The notes: generated from the letters alone by a model not told the origin. DNA of 64,000 nucleotides from Moniliella sp. 'wahieum' (GCA_003971905.1 RSEE01000023.1:434001-498000); one strand, 5' to 3'. Positions 11,360 to 22,686 are shown, numbered from the stretch's first letter. Made by a program: numbers and translations.

Positions 11360-12385
11360 GGGAACAGTTCGGGGATCTACCTCCAATCTCACGCGCATAA
11401 TGTCGGTCTCCTTTATTTAAAGGGGTCCTATGCATCTGCGCAGCTTCTCTCCATCCCTCCATCACCAACTCATTGCGGCCTTCACTCCGCTCTCGCACCC
11501 ACCACTACCCACCACCTATTCTCCTCACACCCCCCTTGCCCTGTTATTCCACACCGACACTCGACAATGAAGAGCATCCTATTCGCCGCTGCTGCTACCA
11601 CTGCTGCAGTCGTCTCGGCCGCGCCTACGTCCTTCAAGCCCCGTGATGATTCTACCGCCACATGGGGCCCCGCCGGCTTGCTGCTGACCGACAACAGCTC
11701 GGTGAACCACACGGTCTCCTTCAATGGCTTCCGTGACACGCTTGGGTACCAAGTGCTTTCCCAACAGGGTGCAAATGGTGCGCCGGCTCGTGCCGAGAAG
11801 TTCTACATGCACGCGTCGAACATTATGAGCTTTGCTGAAGGCGGAGGCTTCAGTGCAACTGGGTACTTTGAGAGTGCGGACCATCCCGGGAAGTGCATTC
11901 GGGCTCGCACGAATAACAATGGCACCACAACTCACTTTGATGCGGCGCCCTGTGTCAAGAACAGCGGTGACGCCCACTACAGTGACCAATTTTTCTTCCT
12001 CACCGGTGACGGCAACCCTGACGCCCCAACCGCACCCTTCTATCGCAACCAGATTGTTTTTACGGGAAACACGCAAGGTCCGGCCAACGGTTTATCTTAC
12101 AATTGGCAGCTTAGCAACTCAGGTAGGTGCCCTATATTTCTCCCCGTGGCACGTCTCGCGTATATTGACTCTTTTCCCTTACCCTCTATTTTGACAGGGC
12201 ACGAAACAGTCGAGGCGGGCTACAGTGTCCCTCAGAGCTACAGAGTTATGTACTTCGACACTGGCATCGTTTGGTAGGCGTGTTTTCCTCGTTTTTTTAC
12301 ATTCTCTCTTCCGAAAGCCAATCTCTGTTCCATCCTTCATGTTATTTGGAACGGATTTGATCTCTGCCTGTGTCTGGTTGCCGTT
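11360..12385 (+). repeat. Right arm of ~1 kb inverted repeat (pairs with 6215-7275)
   Basis: This is the opposite-orientation partner of 6215-7275 and holds the intact copy 3 gene. Similarity starts near the shared GGATCTACCT segment and ends after GGTTGCC downstream of the gene. Edges are approximate. Confidence 0.75.
11567..12277 (+). CDS. Small secreted protein, copy 3 (intact)
   Basis: The only copy readable without correction. Exon 1 (11567-12122) encodes a signal peptide, MKSILFAAAATTAAVVSAAP, then a mature domain with N-glycosylation sites (NNSS, NHT, NNNGT), conserved cysteines in GKCIRAR and FDAAPC, and QLSNSG at the exon end. The 75 nt intron (12123-12197, GTAGGT to TTGACAG) is a multiple of three without stop codons, so a retained intron would stay in frame. 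Exon 2 (12198-12277) ends GYSVPQSYRVMYFDTGIVW-stop; the product is 211 residues. The family is unknown to me. It resembles small extracellular beta-rich proteins. The three-copy cluster fits a lineage-specific secreted family, perhaps effector-like or wall-associated (inference). Confidence 0.85.
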   Translation: MKSILFAAAATTAAVVSAAPTSFKPRDDSTATWGPAGLLLTDNSSVNHTVSFNGFRDTLGYQVLSQQGANGAPARAEKFYMHASNIMSFAEGGGFSATGYFESADHPGKCIRARTNNNGTTTHFDAAPCVKNSGDAHYSDQFFFLTGDGNPDAPTAPFYRNQIVFTGNTQGPANGLSYNWQLSNSGRCPIFLPVARLAYIDSFPLPSILTGHETVEAGYSVPQSYRVMYFDTGIVW

Positions 12386-12967
12386 AAATGCGCAAACCAT
12401 TTCAATTCAATCTACATGCGACTGCCACTGATGCACCACACCTTTTGGGGCCGGGGCATCGCCCCCTCAAATCTTTTGTCTTCTATATACTTTCGGCAAG
12501 TGGCATGATGAGATTTACACTAGATGGGGGGATTAGAGCGAAGGAGGCAGAGCTGTGGAAGCGGACGGGGCAGCCTAAGACTCTGTCTATGATCAGTCCC
12601 CTCTATCGGCTAGTCCAGCATCCTCAATGATGCCTTCATCCATTTTGGCATGTTTCAGCGGTACATGGGAAGGACCTCGTGTGTACCGTACGGTGGAGCC
12701 GTTATTGTAAAGAGAATATCAGTGGCTTTTGCTCCCATTCAGCAGGTATCTTCCATAACGCAGTCTGTAGTGTGCCGTTTTTGGAGGGCAAGGCAGGCCC
12801 AGGAGCCTCCTGTTGTACATAGGGCCGGGTTGGCTCACGCTCGAGAGATCAGAGGCTGATCACAGGACGTAATCAGAGACCCGGACGCTGCCTCGGCTGT
12901 TTACTTGGACCTCTATTGATTTTTCATCATTTTGACGGAATGGAGGCCACACACCATCCTTGTCATG

Positions 12968-12994
12968 GGGGGGGTCCCGAGGTGGGACCCCCCC
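12968..12994. other. Strong 11-bp G/C hairpin
   Basis: GGGGGGGTCCC and GGGACCCCCCC are perfectly complementary with a five-base GAGGT loop. No gene is adjacent, so terminator function is not supported; it may be part of a non-coding RNA. Confidence 0.6.
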
Positions 12995-14689
12995 TGTAGT
13001 TTAGGGGTGTAAACCCTTGGACAGATCAATCGGTGGCTCGTACGTTAGGTCCTGCTCCAGATCCTGGTTGAACCGAGCGGGTGTAGAGGCTAAGGGAGAG
13101 ACCCTCTAATTTGGGTGGCTGCCTGCGTGCAAAGGCCGCAGTCCAGACCCTCCGAGGTAGGAGCCGTGTACGTAGGTCGTTAGACCAGCTGAAGGGGTCC
13201 AGGAGCTCCGGAGTTACTCTGTTCCTCGTCGCGTTACCACACTCGGTACGCTGTAGCCGGCGGGAACAGACAGAGTCCTAAAGAAGAGCAAGCGCTACTG
13301 ATGTGAGTAACCGCGGCTTGCAGTGCACTCGACGTAAGTCGTAAATTCGTAAGCGTAAGGGTGGTAGAAGGTGGAAGGGCGAGAGAGGAACTGGTAGTCG
13401 GGGAGACCAACGGTAATAGACAGGATGGTCGACCAAGACCACAGCTAGCAAGCCTTAGACATGGCTGCTTATATACAGCAGAAGGAACCAGGCCTCAAGT
13501 GCCTCATGACAGGTATAGACAAAATGCGGGGCACTTCCCAGAAAGGTAAAGAAGACTAATGCACAGCCCTTGCTTCCCAAGGCGCTGACGCTGCGCAGTC
13601 GGGCGCAGCAGGAAGGGTTCTGACAAGACTGGCCGCAATAGGCACAAGGCATCGTACCGATAAGACCATGCGGCCATGGCGGGCCGCGGAGGATATCCGC
13701 AGCAAGGATAAGGTGTCGACTGCTCTCTCTCGCTAGTCTAACCGAACTGACGCATGTTGGGCTGAGATGTCTACGACATGCGGGGCTCAGCGTCCGGAGA
13801 TAACCGGAGCGCCCCGTATGCGTTGCGCACCACGGCAATCCATTGAGCCAACATGTCGGCTAGGAACATCGTGCCGCGAACATCATACAGTATATGCCAT
13901 AGCGACATCTCAACAACATCAGTATGATTATGCTGACGTTCTTGCCCTATAATCATGCAGATCTCTCTCGGTTTCGCCGGCAATGGAGGCATCTTTTTGC
14001 TTCAAATAAGCATCACACAACGCGAACGTGATCGTATAAATTCAGGACTTGGTATGCTTTGTATGCACAAAAAAGGGAAAACACGGCATACTAATGCGAT
14101 TTTAAGATGGCCAAGTTGTGATCGATGGATGGAGGACATATTTTCTTCTACCTTTTCGTGATTCATGTCTCGGTCATTGAGAATCCTTTAGCATTATCGT
14201 TGCAGTTGGATCAACTTAGTGGAGCCAGATTGCCCCGACTCCTTGAAAAGCCACGGATCGGGAGCTGATATAAGAGCACGGTGTGATTCACAAGAACCAT
14301 ACATCGAATGTGGTAGCAGTGTCGGTCATCTCCGTAATGTTGTGGACGAGAAGAAGAGGCACAGGGGAAGTGAATAAAACCCACAGAGAATGCACGAAAT
14401 GCACAAGGAAGGGGATGTGGAGGAGCGATCATAACGTGGTGGCTTTGCGGCAGCGCCACAGTGCAACTCTTGGAGAAGCGATTGTCTCCACGCCGCAGCA
14501 GCTACTATAGCAACCCATTGAACTCCCGACGTCTATCAACGGACACACAGGATGTGCGTGCGGGAAGGAGCGAAACTAGTTTTATGCGAGCAATGAAGAC
14601 AGTCTTGCAGAAATTACCCCGCATACGTAAACTGCATAAGCCCTCGGATTCTCAGATTCGGATCTGGGATCCGGCAAAGCCATAAATCA

Positions 14690-14697
14690 AACCCTAG
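14690..14697 (+). promoter_or_regulatory. AACCCTAG box upstream of RPL13
   Basis: One AACCCTAG lies 385 bases before the RPL13 start codon. It matches the boxes upstream of the other translation genes in this window. Function is inferred by analogy with ACCCTA boxes of fungal ribosomal protein promoters. Confidence 0.35.
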
Positions 14698-15074
14698 TTA
14701 AAATGCTGCGGCCCGGCGTAAAATAAACATACACTGACCTTGTGCAATACTTGCCAAAAATAATAGTGGCACACTGCTATAGAGCCTTGGCCTTTCGTTT
14801 GGCTGGTGACGGCGAAGCAGGCCGCTACCCCTTGGTCCCGCACGCGATTTGGACACCACCAGCCAAGACTAGTTAAGTGCGTATCCTACCTTGTTACACG
14901 CCCGGGAAAGGACGCGACATGAACGGGGTGCTGTGCATGCTCCTTATGGTGTGCCGTGCTGGCCGTTTGGCTGTGCCAGTCTCGCCCCGTTCACCTTGTG
15001 CTCGCCCCATTCGCCTTGTGGAGGCGAGGAGGAGGCACAGAACAAAGGAAACTGACCATTAAGGGGTTTGCAGG

Positions 15075-15694
15075 ATGGGTTTCCGTCACAACAACATCCT
15101 CCACAACAACCATTTCCGCAAGGACTGGCAGCGCCGGGTCAACGTCTGGTTTGACCAGCCCGGTGCCAAGAAGCGTAGGCGCAATGCCCGCGCTGAGAAG
15201 GTGGCGCGCTCGGGTCTCAAGCCCGTTGACTCGCTCCGCCCCGTTGTGCGGTGCCCTACGCTCAAGTACAACAGCAAGCTGCGTGCTGGCCGTGGGTTCA
15301 CCCTTGAGGAGCTCAAGGCTGCTGGCATTCCCCAAAAGCTTGCTCGCGTGATTGGTATCGCGGTGGACCACCGCCGCAAGAACCGCTCGGAGGAGGGTCT
15401 GCGTCTCAACATTGAGCGCGTCAAGGCGTACCGTGAGCGTGTGGTTGTCATCCCGGCCAAGGGCAAGGGTGCCAAGCTCGCTGAGCTTGCCTCGGCGCCC
15501 AAGGTTGAGAATGTTGCTGCTGCGTTCCCCATCCCTGCTGGCACGGTCGCCGAGAAGCCTCGCGCAATTACCCAGGAGGAGAAGGACTTCGAAGCCTTCA
15601 AGACTTTCGCCACGCCCGCAACACCCACCGCCAGGCTGGCTTCCGCGCTGCTCACCAGGCCAAGAAGGAGGCTGAGGAGAAGGCCAAGAAGTAA
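15075..15694 (+). CDS. RPL13: 60S ribosomal protein L13 (eL13), one frame break
   Basis: Large-subunit ribosomal protein of the eL13 family. It begins MGFRHNNILHNNHFRKDWQR and contains VNVWFDQPGAKKRRRNAR, LKYNSKLRAGRGFTLEELKA, GIPQKLARVIGIAVDHRRKN and SEEGLRLNIERVKAYRE, all family hallmarks; length is about 206 residues. The frame breaks once at 15608: TTCGCCAC needs one more C to read FRHARNTHRQAGFRAAHQ and the basic tail EEKAKK-stop (TAA 15692-15694). The ATG lies two bases after a TTTGCAG acceptor preceded by an AACTGACC branch, so a 5' UTR intron ends at 15073; a GTGCGT at 14877 is a candidate donor. An unspliced reading in the uncorrected frame runs on to about 16229 and is spurious. Confidence 0.95.
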
Positions 15695-16378
15695 TTGGCG
15701 TTGCTGCTGCGTAAGTGGTAGACCATCATTGGGTCAAATGACTGTTCTCGGATCGTTTGCGGCCTGGTGGTTGGATGCCTTCTCTCTTCTTTCATTTCCC
15801 TTCTCACCATGCACCCCCCCAAAAAACCGATGCCTGTCTGCCATCTCCGTTTCGGATCAGGTTCGCCTTACTCATGGCCCTGGGCTGCCATGCGAGATGG
15901 GTGAAGTTTTGCGTTTTAGTTGGGGACTTGTCTCGTTGCCCGGTCACGGGACACAGCTTTCTCTCACTGTTCCTGGCCCACCCGTATGCCCATCTCTTTA
16001 CCTCCCATTTTCCATCGCTTCGGACATAGACCGTAGCTATTTATCTTTTTGCCAGCGGAGGGGTGGAAATGTATTTCGAGGAACCCGCAGGTTGGGGCCT
16101 GAACGTTTGGGTAATCTCCATTGGCTTCTTTCCCTTTGGCATTATGGTCGGTTTCTTGGCTCGCTTTGCCAATGCGTCTACCATCGCCGCATGGCTTGGC
16201 CATTCTCTTTCCACATCCCACCGCCTTGATGTTTCTCGCCTTCATAGCACGCTTGCCCTTGGTATCTCAGTAACATATTGGCAAGCGCTCTGGTCATTTT
16301 GCTCTACACTGCCAGATCAGTGGGATGACAGGCAGTGGCATGAGACAGGCGGCCTCCGATGACATGTGACAACAGGTG
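15695..16378. other. Converging 3' ends of RPL13 and SYM1
   Basis: About 680 bases between two convergent genes, T/C-rich on the plus strand and consistent with 3' UTRs. No further gene seen. Confidence 0.5.
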
Positions 16379-17493
16379 TCATGGCGATGCGAACAATCCT
16401 TGACGATAAGAAATCCAGAGGCGGTAGAACAGAAAACGACGACCAGGCCGAGCTGGAAAGGAACCTGATCCTTCGGGCGCCCTTCCCGTTACAACATGGA
16501 CTCGTGTAAAGTAGTTGAGGCGGTAATCAGCGCTCGACCAAGCCAACAGATTCATGTTCGGTCTTGGGTGGGCCTTGGACATATTTAGCAAAGAAAGATA
16601 GATGGTCCAAAACACCTGTTACCCGTCCCGTCAGTCTTTGTCGCTGCATTCCACAAAACCACAATTGCAGCAAGATTTGGACTTGGTACTTACACCACAA
16701 GTAGATACAAACGGCACCCGGTACTTGAGGGGCATGAAGCGGAAGTTTATCAGCTGGACCAGCGGCCATACTTTCCAATTTGACAGCAACAGTCTCCGAG
16801 TACATCTGTCCACCACCCCACCATCGCCATGCCCACATGCTAGGTTAGCGTCCGCTTCGTCATTGATGTCAACCTGAGAGAACGTACGGTACGGTACTTC
16901 TCAGTAATTTCTGCCTGAGAGCGGCCCTCCAGGATAGAGATGATGCCAATGAAAGCAGCAATGCCAAAGGGTGAACTGCATCGGTAGGGAGATGTGTGGG
17001 ATTCCACATGCGGAGTCAGAGGTGAGAAGGGAGGTATGGGGGAGGGGGGTGAGACGTACAATATTCCTTGATCAACCGCCACACGACGCAGCAGGAGAGG
17101 AAACCGCACTTGCCCGGCTTTGACCACAGGAAAGCGCCGCTCCAAAAACTTATTCCACATGTCCAGTGGAGGCGCCATGATCACGCCAAAACTGAGGAAA
17201 CGGAGAGAGCGCATCAAATCATAGCTTGGAACTAACGCCAGAGAGGAAGGGTGGTGTAGTAATGAGGAGCCCACCCCTTGGCCCGATGGCTCGGTGACGG
17301 GACGAGGAGAGACGATGTTGCCAGAGACCTTGTCGGCAGAGGGCTGATGCCCAGAATGCTTGGCATCGTACAACTCAAAGCCTTGGGCGCAAGCATCGGC
17401 GAGCATGCTAAGCGCGCCGTTGGCGACAGCGAGGGTGAGCCAAGGGCGGCGGTCAAAGGAACGGGCGTAGAAGGTGGAAAGACGGGCAAACAT
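16379..17493 (-). CDS. SYM1: Mpv17/PMP22-family membrane protein (SYM1-like), 4 exons
   Basis: Integral membrane protein of the Mpv17/Sym1 family, which in yeast sits in the mitochondrial inner membrane and supports metabolism under stress. Exon 1 (17493-17060) starts MFARLSTFYARSFDRRPWLT and includes MRSLRFLSFGVIMAPPLDMW and FLERRFPVV. Intron 1 is 17059-16976 (84 nt). Exon 2 (16975-16888) reads FFSPFGIAAFIGIISILEGR. Intron 2 most likely is 16887-16806 (82 nt). Exon 3 (16805-16694) carries the signature NWKVWPLVQLINFRFMPLKY but needs one base removed before it. Intron 3 is 16693-16616. Exon 4 starts VFWTIYLSLLN, the usual C-terminus, but then continues about 65 residues further to a stop at 16379, longer than the family norm. 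The exon structure is inferred from splice signals. Confidence 0.85.
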
Positions 17494-19607
17494 GATGGTG
17501 GTGGAGATGGGGGGGGGGGGGTCAAATGCACAGCGCGGTTGTATATAGGTGTTGGTGCGGTTGGGCTGAACACCTCAGCGCGCGCGCTGAGAGGATCCTC
17601 AGTGGTGGAGTATCAAGTGTGAGATTGAAAGGTGGGTAGGACGGGGTGATCGACCTAGTATGGGCGAAGCAAGAGGGGGGATCGTGTGGCTTTCGTTTAA
17701 TGAACACTTTAATAACAGAACGGACAGAGCACAGACCACTTGCCTCAGCGGCTCTATCTCGCAAACCATAATTTACTGTCGGCCGGTGAGTGTGGTGATC
17801 GGTGAGAATTGATCGAAGCAAAGAGAAGGGGCCGAATCGGGGTTGGAACCTGGGACGTCACGCGCGTCACGACAGCACAGGACCACTACCACGCCGACAT
17901 TCAATGCACGCTCCAAGAAGGCCATCAGGGCATGCCCGATAGGTATGGGTAGGGAGGGACAGGGACAATCGACAACGCTGGTTACTGAGACCACCGTGCT
18001 GAGACTTTTTGGACATGCCCCATGCCGTGCGCTCAGCCTGACAGCCTCAGCCTGACGGCGCCTCAGCCTGAGAGGCGCATCGGACACCAAAGCCGAGTGA
18101 TTGAATTGAAATTTGAAAGGCGACCCGGTCACTGACCGGTGAGACTGGGGTGGCAATATAGCAAGTCAAGTTGCACCACACCACCAATGGGACGTTGGGT
18201 CTGTACGCCGGCGAGCGCAGCTGTAGACTGGCTCGCTGGTGTCGCCATGCCACTCGCACCATTGCTCACCACCACCATCGCCACCCGGAACTACTTGGGG
18301 ATGGATGTTGCCGCCCTTTCGGATGGGAAGCCACGCGTCGCTTCCCTTTTGCCGGACCCAACAGCACGGCAGCATGAGTCCACCTGGCTGGCGAACTCTC
18401 CTGGGTCCGAGCCAACGGCGGATGAAAGCCCCGCCCCGTCCCAGTTTCTGGCTAACCTGGCCCCCCGTGCCAGGTTCCACATGTCCAAGCCATCCATATG
18501 ACCTATTCTCCTCAAGGTGAATCCAACAGTGAGGGATCTCGAGTCGATATGGATTGGACACGGGCCTAGAGGGGTCGTATGGATCGCAGGTCTAGAATGA
18601 ATGAATGGTTCGGCGATTCCAGCTGCGGGCGGAGGTTTTGACAAAGGCGTCATTGGGCGCAGTGATGGTGACCCACAGATGACCGCAACCTGACACTACG
18701 GCCTCTGAGGATCACACTGATCCTCGACGGTGATGCAATCACACTTTGGGTGGTGGTTGTGGCCAAGTCAACTCCAAAAGCACCAGCCGAGGGACACCCT
18801 GCAACAAGTCGCGGCTGGGCCGTTGGCCGTGGAACTGGAAAGACGGAAGTGAGAAAAGGGCGGAGCTCCTAGGGCTTGAGGATGGACAGAAGGGTCTTTG
18901 TCCAAACACACGAGCCATCCTATGGCACACATGCGTGGCCGATGCACATATCATTCTCGCTTATTTGATGGTGGGGACATATTGGAGTACGAGTGCCATT
19001 TCCCCGCGGCGGCGGCCCAGTCCAGCGAGACCCTGTTATAACTTCCACCTACATCCTCATGACCACTTGAGACGGCCCTAATCTGCCAAGGTACGCCGAA
19101 TTGATTCGTTCGTGCAGACAGCCAACTCTGTTGGAACATCGAACGTGGTCGGAAACGGTGGAGAATGGGGGTTGCTCCCTCCTTCGTCGACGAAGTGGAG
19201 GAGAGAGAGTCAGGGGTATATGACAAGCATGGACGAGCCCAGGCAAAAGCTATCAATCTTTAAGAATGGAAGGCGCCCAGTGTGACACCATTGGCCCTGT
19301 GGCCCAAACCGTGAGAGAAAGGTGGTGAGTGGTGAGTGTGTTTTGTCTGCCGTCCAAAGGCCTGACCTCAGGGGTGTTCACCGATTGAAGAATAGCATCC
19401 GATACCGCTTTTTGTTCGTAGCGCGCAATCGATAGCCACAGCTAATCAAGGAGCCCCCCGGAAAAGGGGCTGCTCGTGAAATTTGAACGCAGTTTCCCGC
19501 GGGCCTGCTTAGCGCTTCTGAGCGCCCAATCGCTTGCGGCCGATGGGGGGCGCGGGGGGGCACTGGGACGCACCCGCGGTCAGCGGAACGCCGGGGTGAA
19601 ATTTTGC
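17494..19607. other. Intergenic, SYM1 to PAB1
   Basis: About 2.1 kb between divergent genes. I see no supported gene. The segment 18030-18075 is rich in short CTGAGGC-type repeats. The open frames in 18.1-18.7 kb on both strands lack motifs. Confidence 0.4.
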
Positions 19608-19615
19608 GTAGGGTT
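19608..19615 (+). promoter_or_regulatory. GTAGGGTT (reverse AACCCTAC) box upstream of PAB1
   Basis: Same octamer as in the RPS6/RPS13 promoter, here reversed and about 550 bases before the PAB1 start. It suggests PAB1 shares control with the ribosomal protein genes (inference). Confidence 0.35.
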
Positions 19616-20156
19616 GCAGACTTACGTGCGGCTCGACACTGGTGCGGTGCCCCTCTTTTTTTTATGCCACGTTCCCGCGTCGCCGCCTAGTCCCCATCAG
19701 CGCAGAGGCTCAGCGCCCAGCCTCCCACGGGGCCAGCGTCGGGTGGTGCCCAGCCACAGCGACGCGCGGCTGGGCGATTGCTCTGCGCTGCGTTTCTCTT
19801 CTCCTCTCTCTCCCCACCACCGCCACCCCCTCCGCCCTCACCGTCCCCGCCTCTTCTTCAGAGCACGCCCTCGAGACGTCTGCTCTGCCCTAGAGTGTAA
19901 AAACAAAAAGTATGTTCTCCCCCTCGCCCCTCCCCCAGTGCCCTGTCTACTGCTCTCCCTTGCACTTCATCGGCCCGCACTTGCATCCACGCTCGTGCTG
20001 TCGTACCCCTCCCCGTCGTGCTGGTTTGTTGACCTTCTTTTCCTTCTCCCGCTGCAGCCCACAAAAAGCAGAAAACTTGAAAACCCAAGCAACTCATTTT
20101 CCTCAGTTCTATTGAGCCTGCCGCATCGTTCAACTCTGCTTCTTCCTTTGCCCCCC

Positions 20157-22071
20157 ATGTCTGCCCCGAACAAGCCACTGCTACTTCTCCCGCCCCCGCT
20201 GAGGCCCCGCTACCGCGGCGCCGGCGGCTGCGCCTGCCTCTTCCTTGCCCCTGAGAGCACTCCTGCTCCCAGCAGCGATGCCGTCACTGCCCCGTCGTCA
20301 GATGCGGCCGCTGCATCCAACCCCTCCTCGCTGTATGTGGGCGAGCTGGACCCTGTCGTGACGGAAGCCCTGCTTTTCCAGATCTTCAACATGATCGGCA
20401 CCGTGCAGAGCATCCGTGTCTGCCGCGATGCACAAACCCGCCGCTCCCTCGGCTACGCCTATGTCAACTTCAACGAGCCTGCTGACGCTGCGAAGGCGCT
20501 CGAGGAGCTTAACTACTCTGCCATTCGTGGTCGGCCGTGCCGCATCATGTACTCGCAGCGCGACCCTGCCCTGCGCCGTACGGGTGCTGGCAACATCTTC
20601 ATCAAGAACCTGGATGAGAGTATTGACAACAAGACTCTCCACGACACGTTCTCTGCCTTTGGCAAGATCCTCTCGTGCAAGGTGGCCACGGATGAGCGTG
20701 GCCAGGGTCTGGGATACGGCTTTGTCCACTACGAGACCAAGGAGGCAGCGGACCAGGCGATTGAGCATGTCAATGGCATGCTGATTAACGACAAGAAGGT
20801 GTACGTGGGTCCCCACGTACCCAAGAAGGAGCGTATGGCCAAGTACGAAGCAGCCAAGGCCAAATTCACCAACGTCTACGTCAAGAACCTGGACCCGGAG
20901 ACTACTGACGATGAGTTTGAGGCGCTCTTTGCCAAATTTGGTGAAATTACCTCGTGGCACATGGCCAAGACTGCCGAGGGCAAGTCTGTCGGCTTTGGCT
21001 TTGTTAACTTTGCTTCGCACGACGCGGCTCAGACGGCGGTGAACGAGCTGAACGACAAGGAGTTCAAGGGCCAGAACCTGTTTGTTGCCCGTGCCCAGAA
21101 GAGTCTGAACGTGAGGCCGAGTTGCGCCGCAACTACGAGTCGGCGCGCAACGAGCGTCAGTCGCAGCTGCAGGGCGTCAACCTTTACGTCAAGAACTTGC
21201 CTGAGGACTTTGACGATGAGCGTATTAAGGCCGAGTTTGATGCCTTTGGCACGATCACTTCGACCAAGGTCATGCGTGAGCCTACGGGTTTTCCCGCGGC
21301 TTTGGCTTTGTCTGCTACTCTACGCCTGACGAAGCCAACAAGGCTATTGTGGAAATGAACGGCAAGATGTTTGACAACAAGCCGCTTTATGTCACGCATG
21401 CTCAGCCCCGTGAAGTGCGTCGTCAGCAGCTCGAAGCTCAGATGCTGCAGCGCCAGCAGCTGCGCCTGCAACAGCAGGCTAGCCAAGGCATGGGATACGG
21501 TGCTCCCAACTTGTACTACGGTCAACCTTTCCCTGGCCAAGCTGCGCCGATCCCCCGTGGTGCTCGCTACCACCGCTACCCTGGTGTCGTGCCTCAGGCC
21601 ATGCCCATGCCCCCCTACGGACAGGTGCCTGCTCAATTCCAGCCCGGTGGTCTTCCCCCCATGGCCTTCCCGCCCCGCCCGCCGCGTGGCCCTCGCGGTG
21701 CGCCGGCTGGCCCTTGGCTCGGCCCGGTGCCTCAGGACCCGTCTCGCTCGGGGCCTAAGCCTCCTCGTGGTGTGCCTGTGCCCATGCCTGTGGCGCCGGT
21801 GGAAGGAGTGCTCAACCCGGCTGCTTTGGCTGCTGCCCCGATTGAGGAGCAGAAGCAGATGCTCGGTGAGGCGATTTACCCGCAGATTGCCGAGACGCAG
21901 CCTGAGCTGGCTGGCAAGTTGACGGGTATGCTGCTCGAGATGCCAGTGGAAGAACTTCTCCACCTGGTTGAGAACCGTGCTGCCCTCGATGCCAAGGTGG
22001 AAGAGGGTCTGCTTGTGTTGCAGGAGCACGTTTCCTCGGCGGCCCCGCCGGCCGTGGAGGCCAGCGCTTAA
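20157..22071 (+). CDS. PAB1: Poly(A)-binding protein, 4 RRMs plus MLLE domain, several frame breaks
   Basis: Cytoplasmic poly(A)-binding protein controlling mRNA stability and translation. After an Ala/Pro-rich N-terminus the four RRMs follow: RRM1 (SLYVGELDPVVTEALLFQIF, RNP1 LGYAYVNF), RRM2 (NIFIKNLDESIDNKTLHDTF, RNP1 LGYGFVHY), RRM3 (NVYVKNLDPETTDDEFEALF, RNP1 VGFGFVNF) and RRM4 (NLYVKNLPEDFDDERIKAEF, RNP1 RGFGFVCY). A Met/Pro/Gly-rich linker leads to the C-terminal MLLE domain (EEQKQMLGEAIYPQIAE, then LTGMLLEMPVEELLHLVEN). Frame breaks sit in the N-terminal Ala/Pro region (C runs near 20165 and 20215), between RRM3 and RRM4 (an A missing in ARAQKKSE near 21100) and in RRM4 (a T missing near 21295). 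A pyrimidine-rich leader carries a likely 5' UTR intron (GTATGT at 19910 to CTGCAG at 20057). TAA is 22069-22071. Confidence 0.95.
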
Positions 22072-22686
22072 GTGCGTCGTGGCTTCACTCCTATGTACTT
22101 GCCCCATGACTTTTTTAGGCTTTAGGGCGGGTTTGGGCCTTGGTAACATCTTCCATCCAGTCCTCGGCCTGTGATGGTAGTGTTGTGATGGTCTGCTGTC
22201 TCTTTTCTCTTATCTTTCCTGGCACGGTGAGCGTGTTGAACGATCGCGGCTTGCTCTTTTTGACTGTTGTATGGACGGGCGGGAGACAGGGTGGAATGGG
22301 CCAGAGTAGATTCTAGCTATGCCGCGCGTACGGACAGGGATGCGCAGGCGACTTGGTGACTCCACGGGTGTTCGGTGGGGGGAGGGTGGGAGCGAAGGCA
22401 GGTGCAAGGAACGCGCGACGGACCGCGGCTGAGGCTCAACACCCAAAGCTCCTGCGCGGCTGCCACGGCGGCGGCCAGGCGCTGTGCTGCCCTGGTGCCT
22501 ACGCGCCAACCAACGCAGGGGCTCCGCACGGGGGCAGTGCTGCTGGTGGCGCTTACGTAGAGTGGCCGCGAGATAGATCGCATGGCCGCGGGGTCACTCG
22601 TACGCCTTTCCTGCATCCCCACCCCCCCCCACCGCGACTACCTCTACCACCGCCACCACCGCTACCACCGCCACCACCCCCTTGCC
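22072..22686. other. Intergenic, PAB1 to VAC8
   Basis: About 600 bases holding the PAB1 3' UTR and the VAC8 promoter. The leader just before the VAC8 ATG is a CCACCx-type pyrimidine-rich run (22620-22680). No other gene seen. Confidence 0.5.

Larger units (their letters stand above)
9814..11566. other. Intergenic between copies 2 and 3, repeat-rich
   Basis: About 1.75 kb with no supported gene. It contains AAGCTTC, CTAGTCA and ATGCATC heptamer arrays and a segment (about 10850-11000) that resembles 47745-47870. From about 11360 it is the 5' part of the inverted-repeat arm and carries the copy 3 promoter. Confidence 0.5.
12278..15074. other. Intergenic, copy 3 to RPL13, with unexplained structured stretch
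   Basis: About 2.8 kb with no supported coding gene. From about 12860 to 13560 the DNA contains a strong G/C hairpin and many short inverted segments and looks more like a structured RNA or an old element than random spacer, but I could not name it. 13850-14800 is more AT-rich. The last ~380 bases are the RPL13 promoter and 5' UTR. Confidence 0.4.

Noticed and set aside
12860-13560. LTR retrotransposon remnant
   Set aside because: No paired terminal repeats, no target duplication and no retroviral-type protein could be seen.
15695-16229. Extension of the RPL13 reading frame to 384 residues
   Set aside because: It arises from the one-base loss at 15608; the restored frame ends at the expected basic tail at 15694.
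16840-16887. 48-nt second intron in SYM1 (acceptor CTAG at 16840)
   Set aside because: It would be much shorter than the other introns; the acceptor at 16806 gives 82 nt and the conserved start of exon 3.
20298-22149. Long antisense open frames across PAB1
   Set aside because: They mirror the RRM coding sequence and have no domain of their own.
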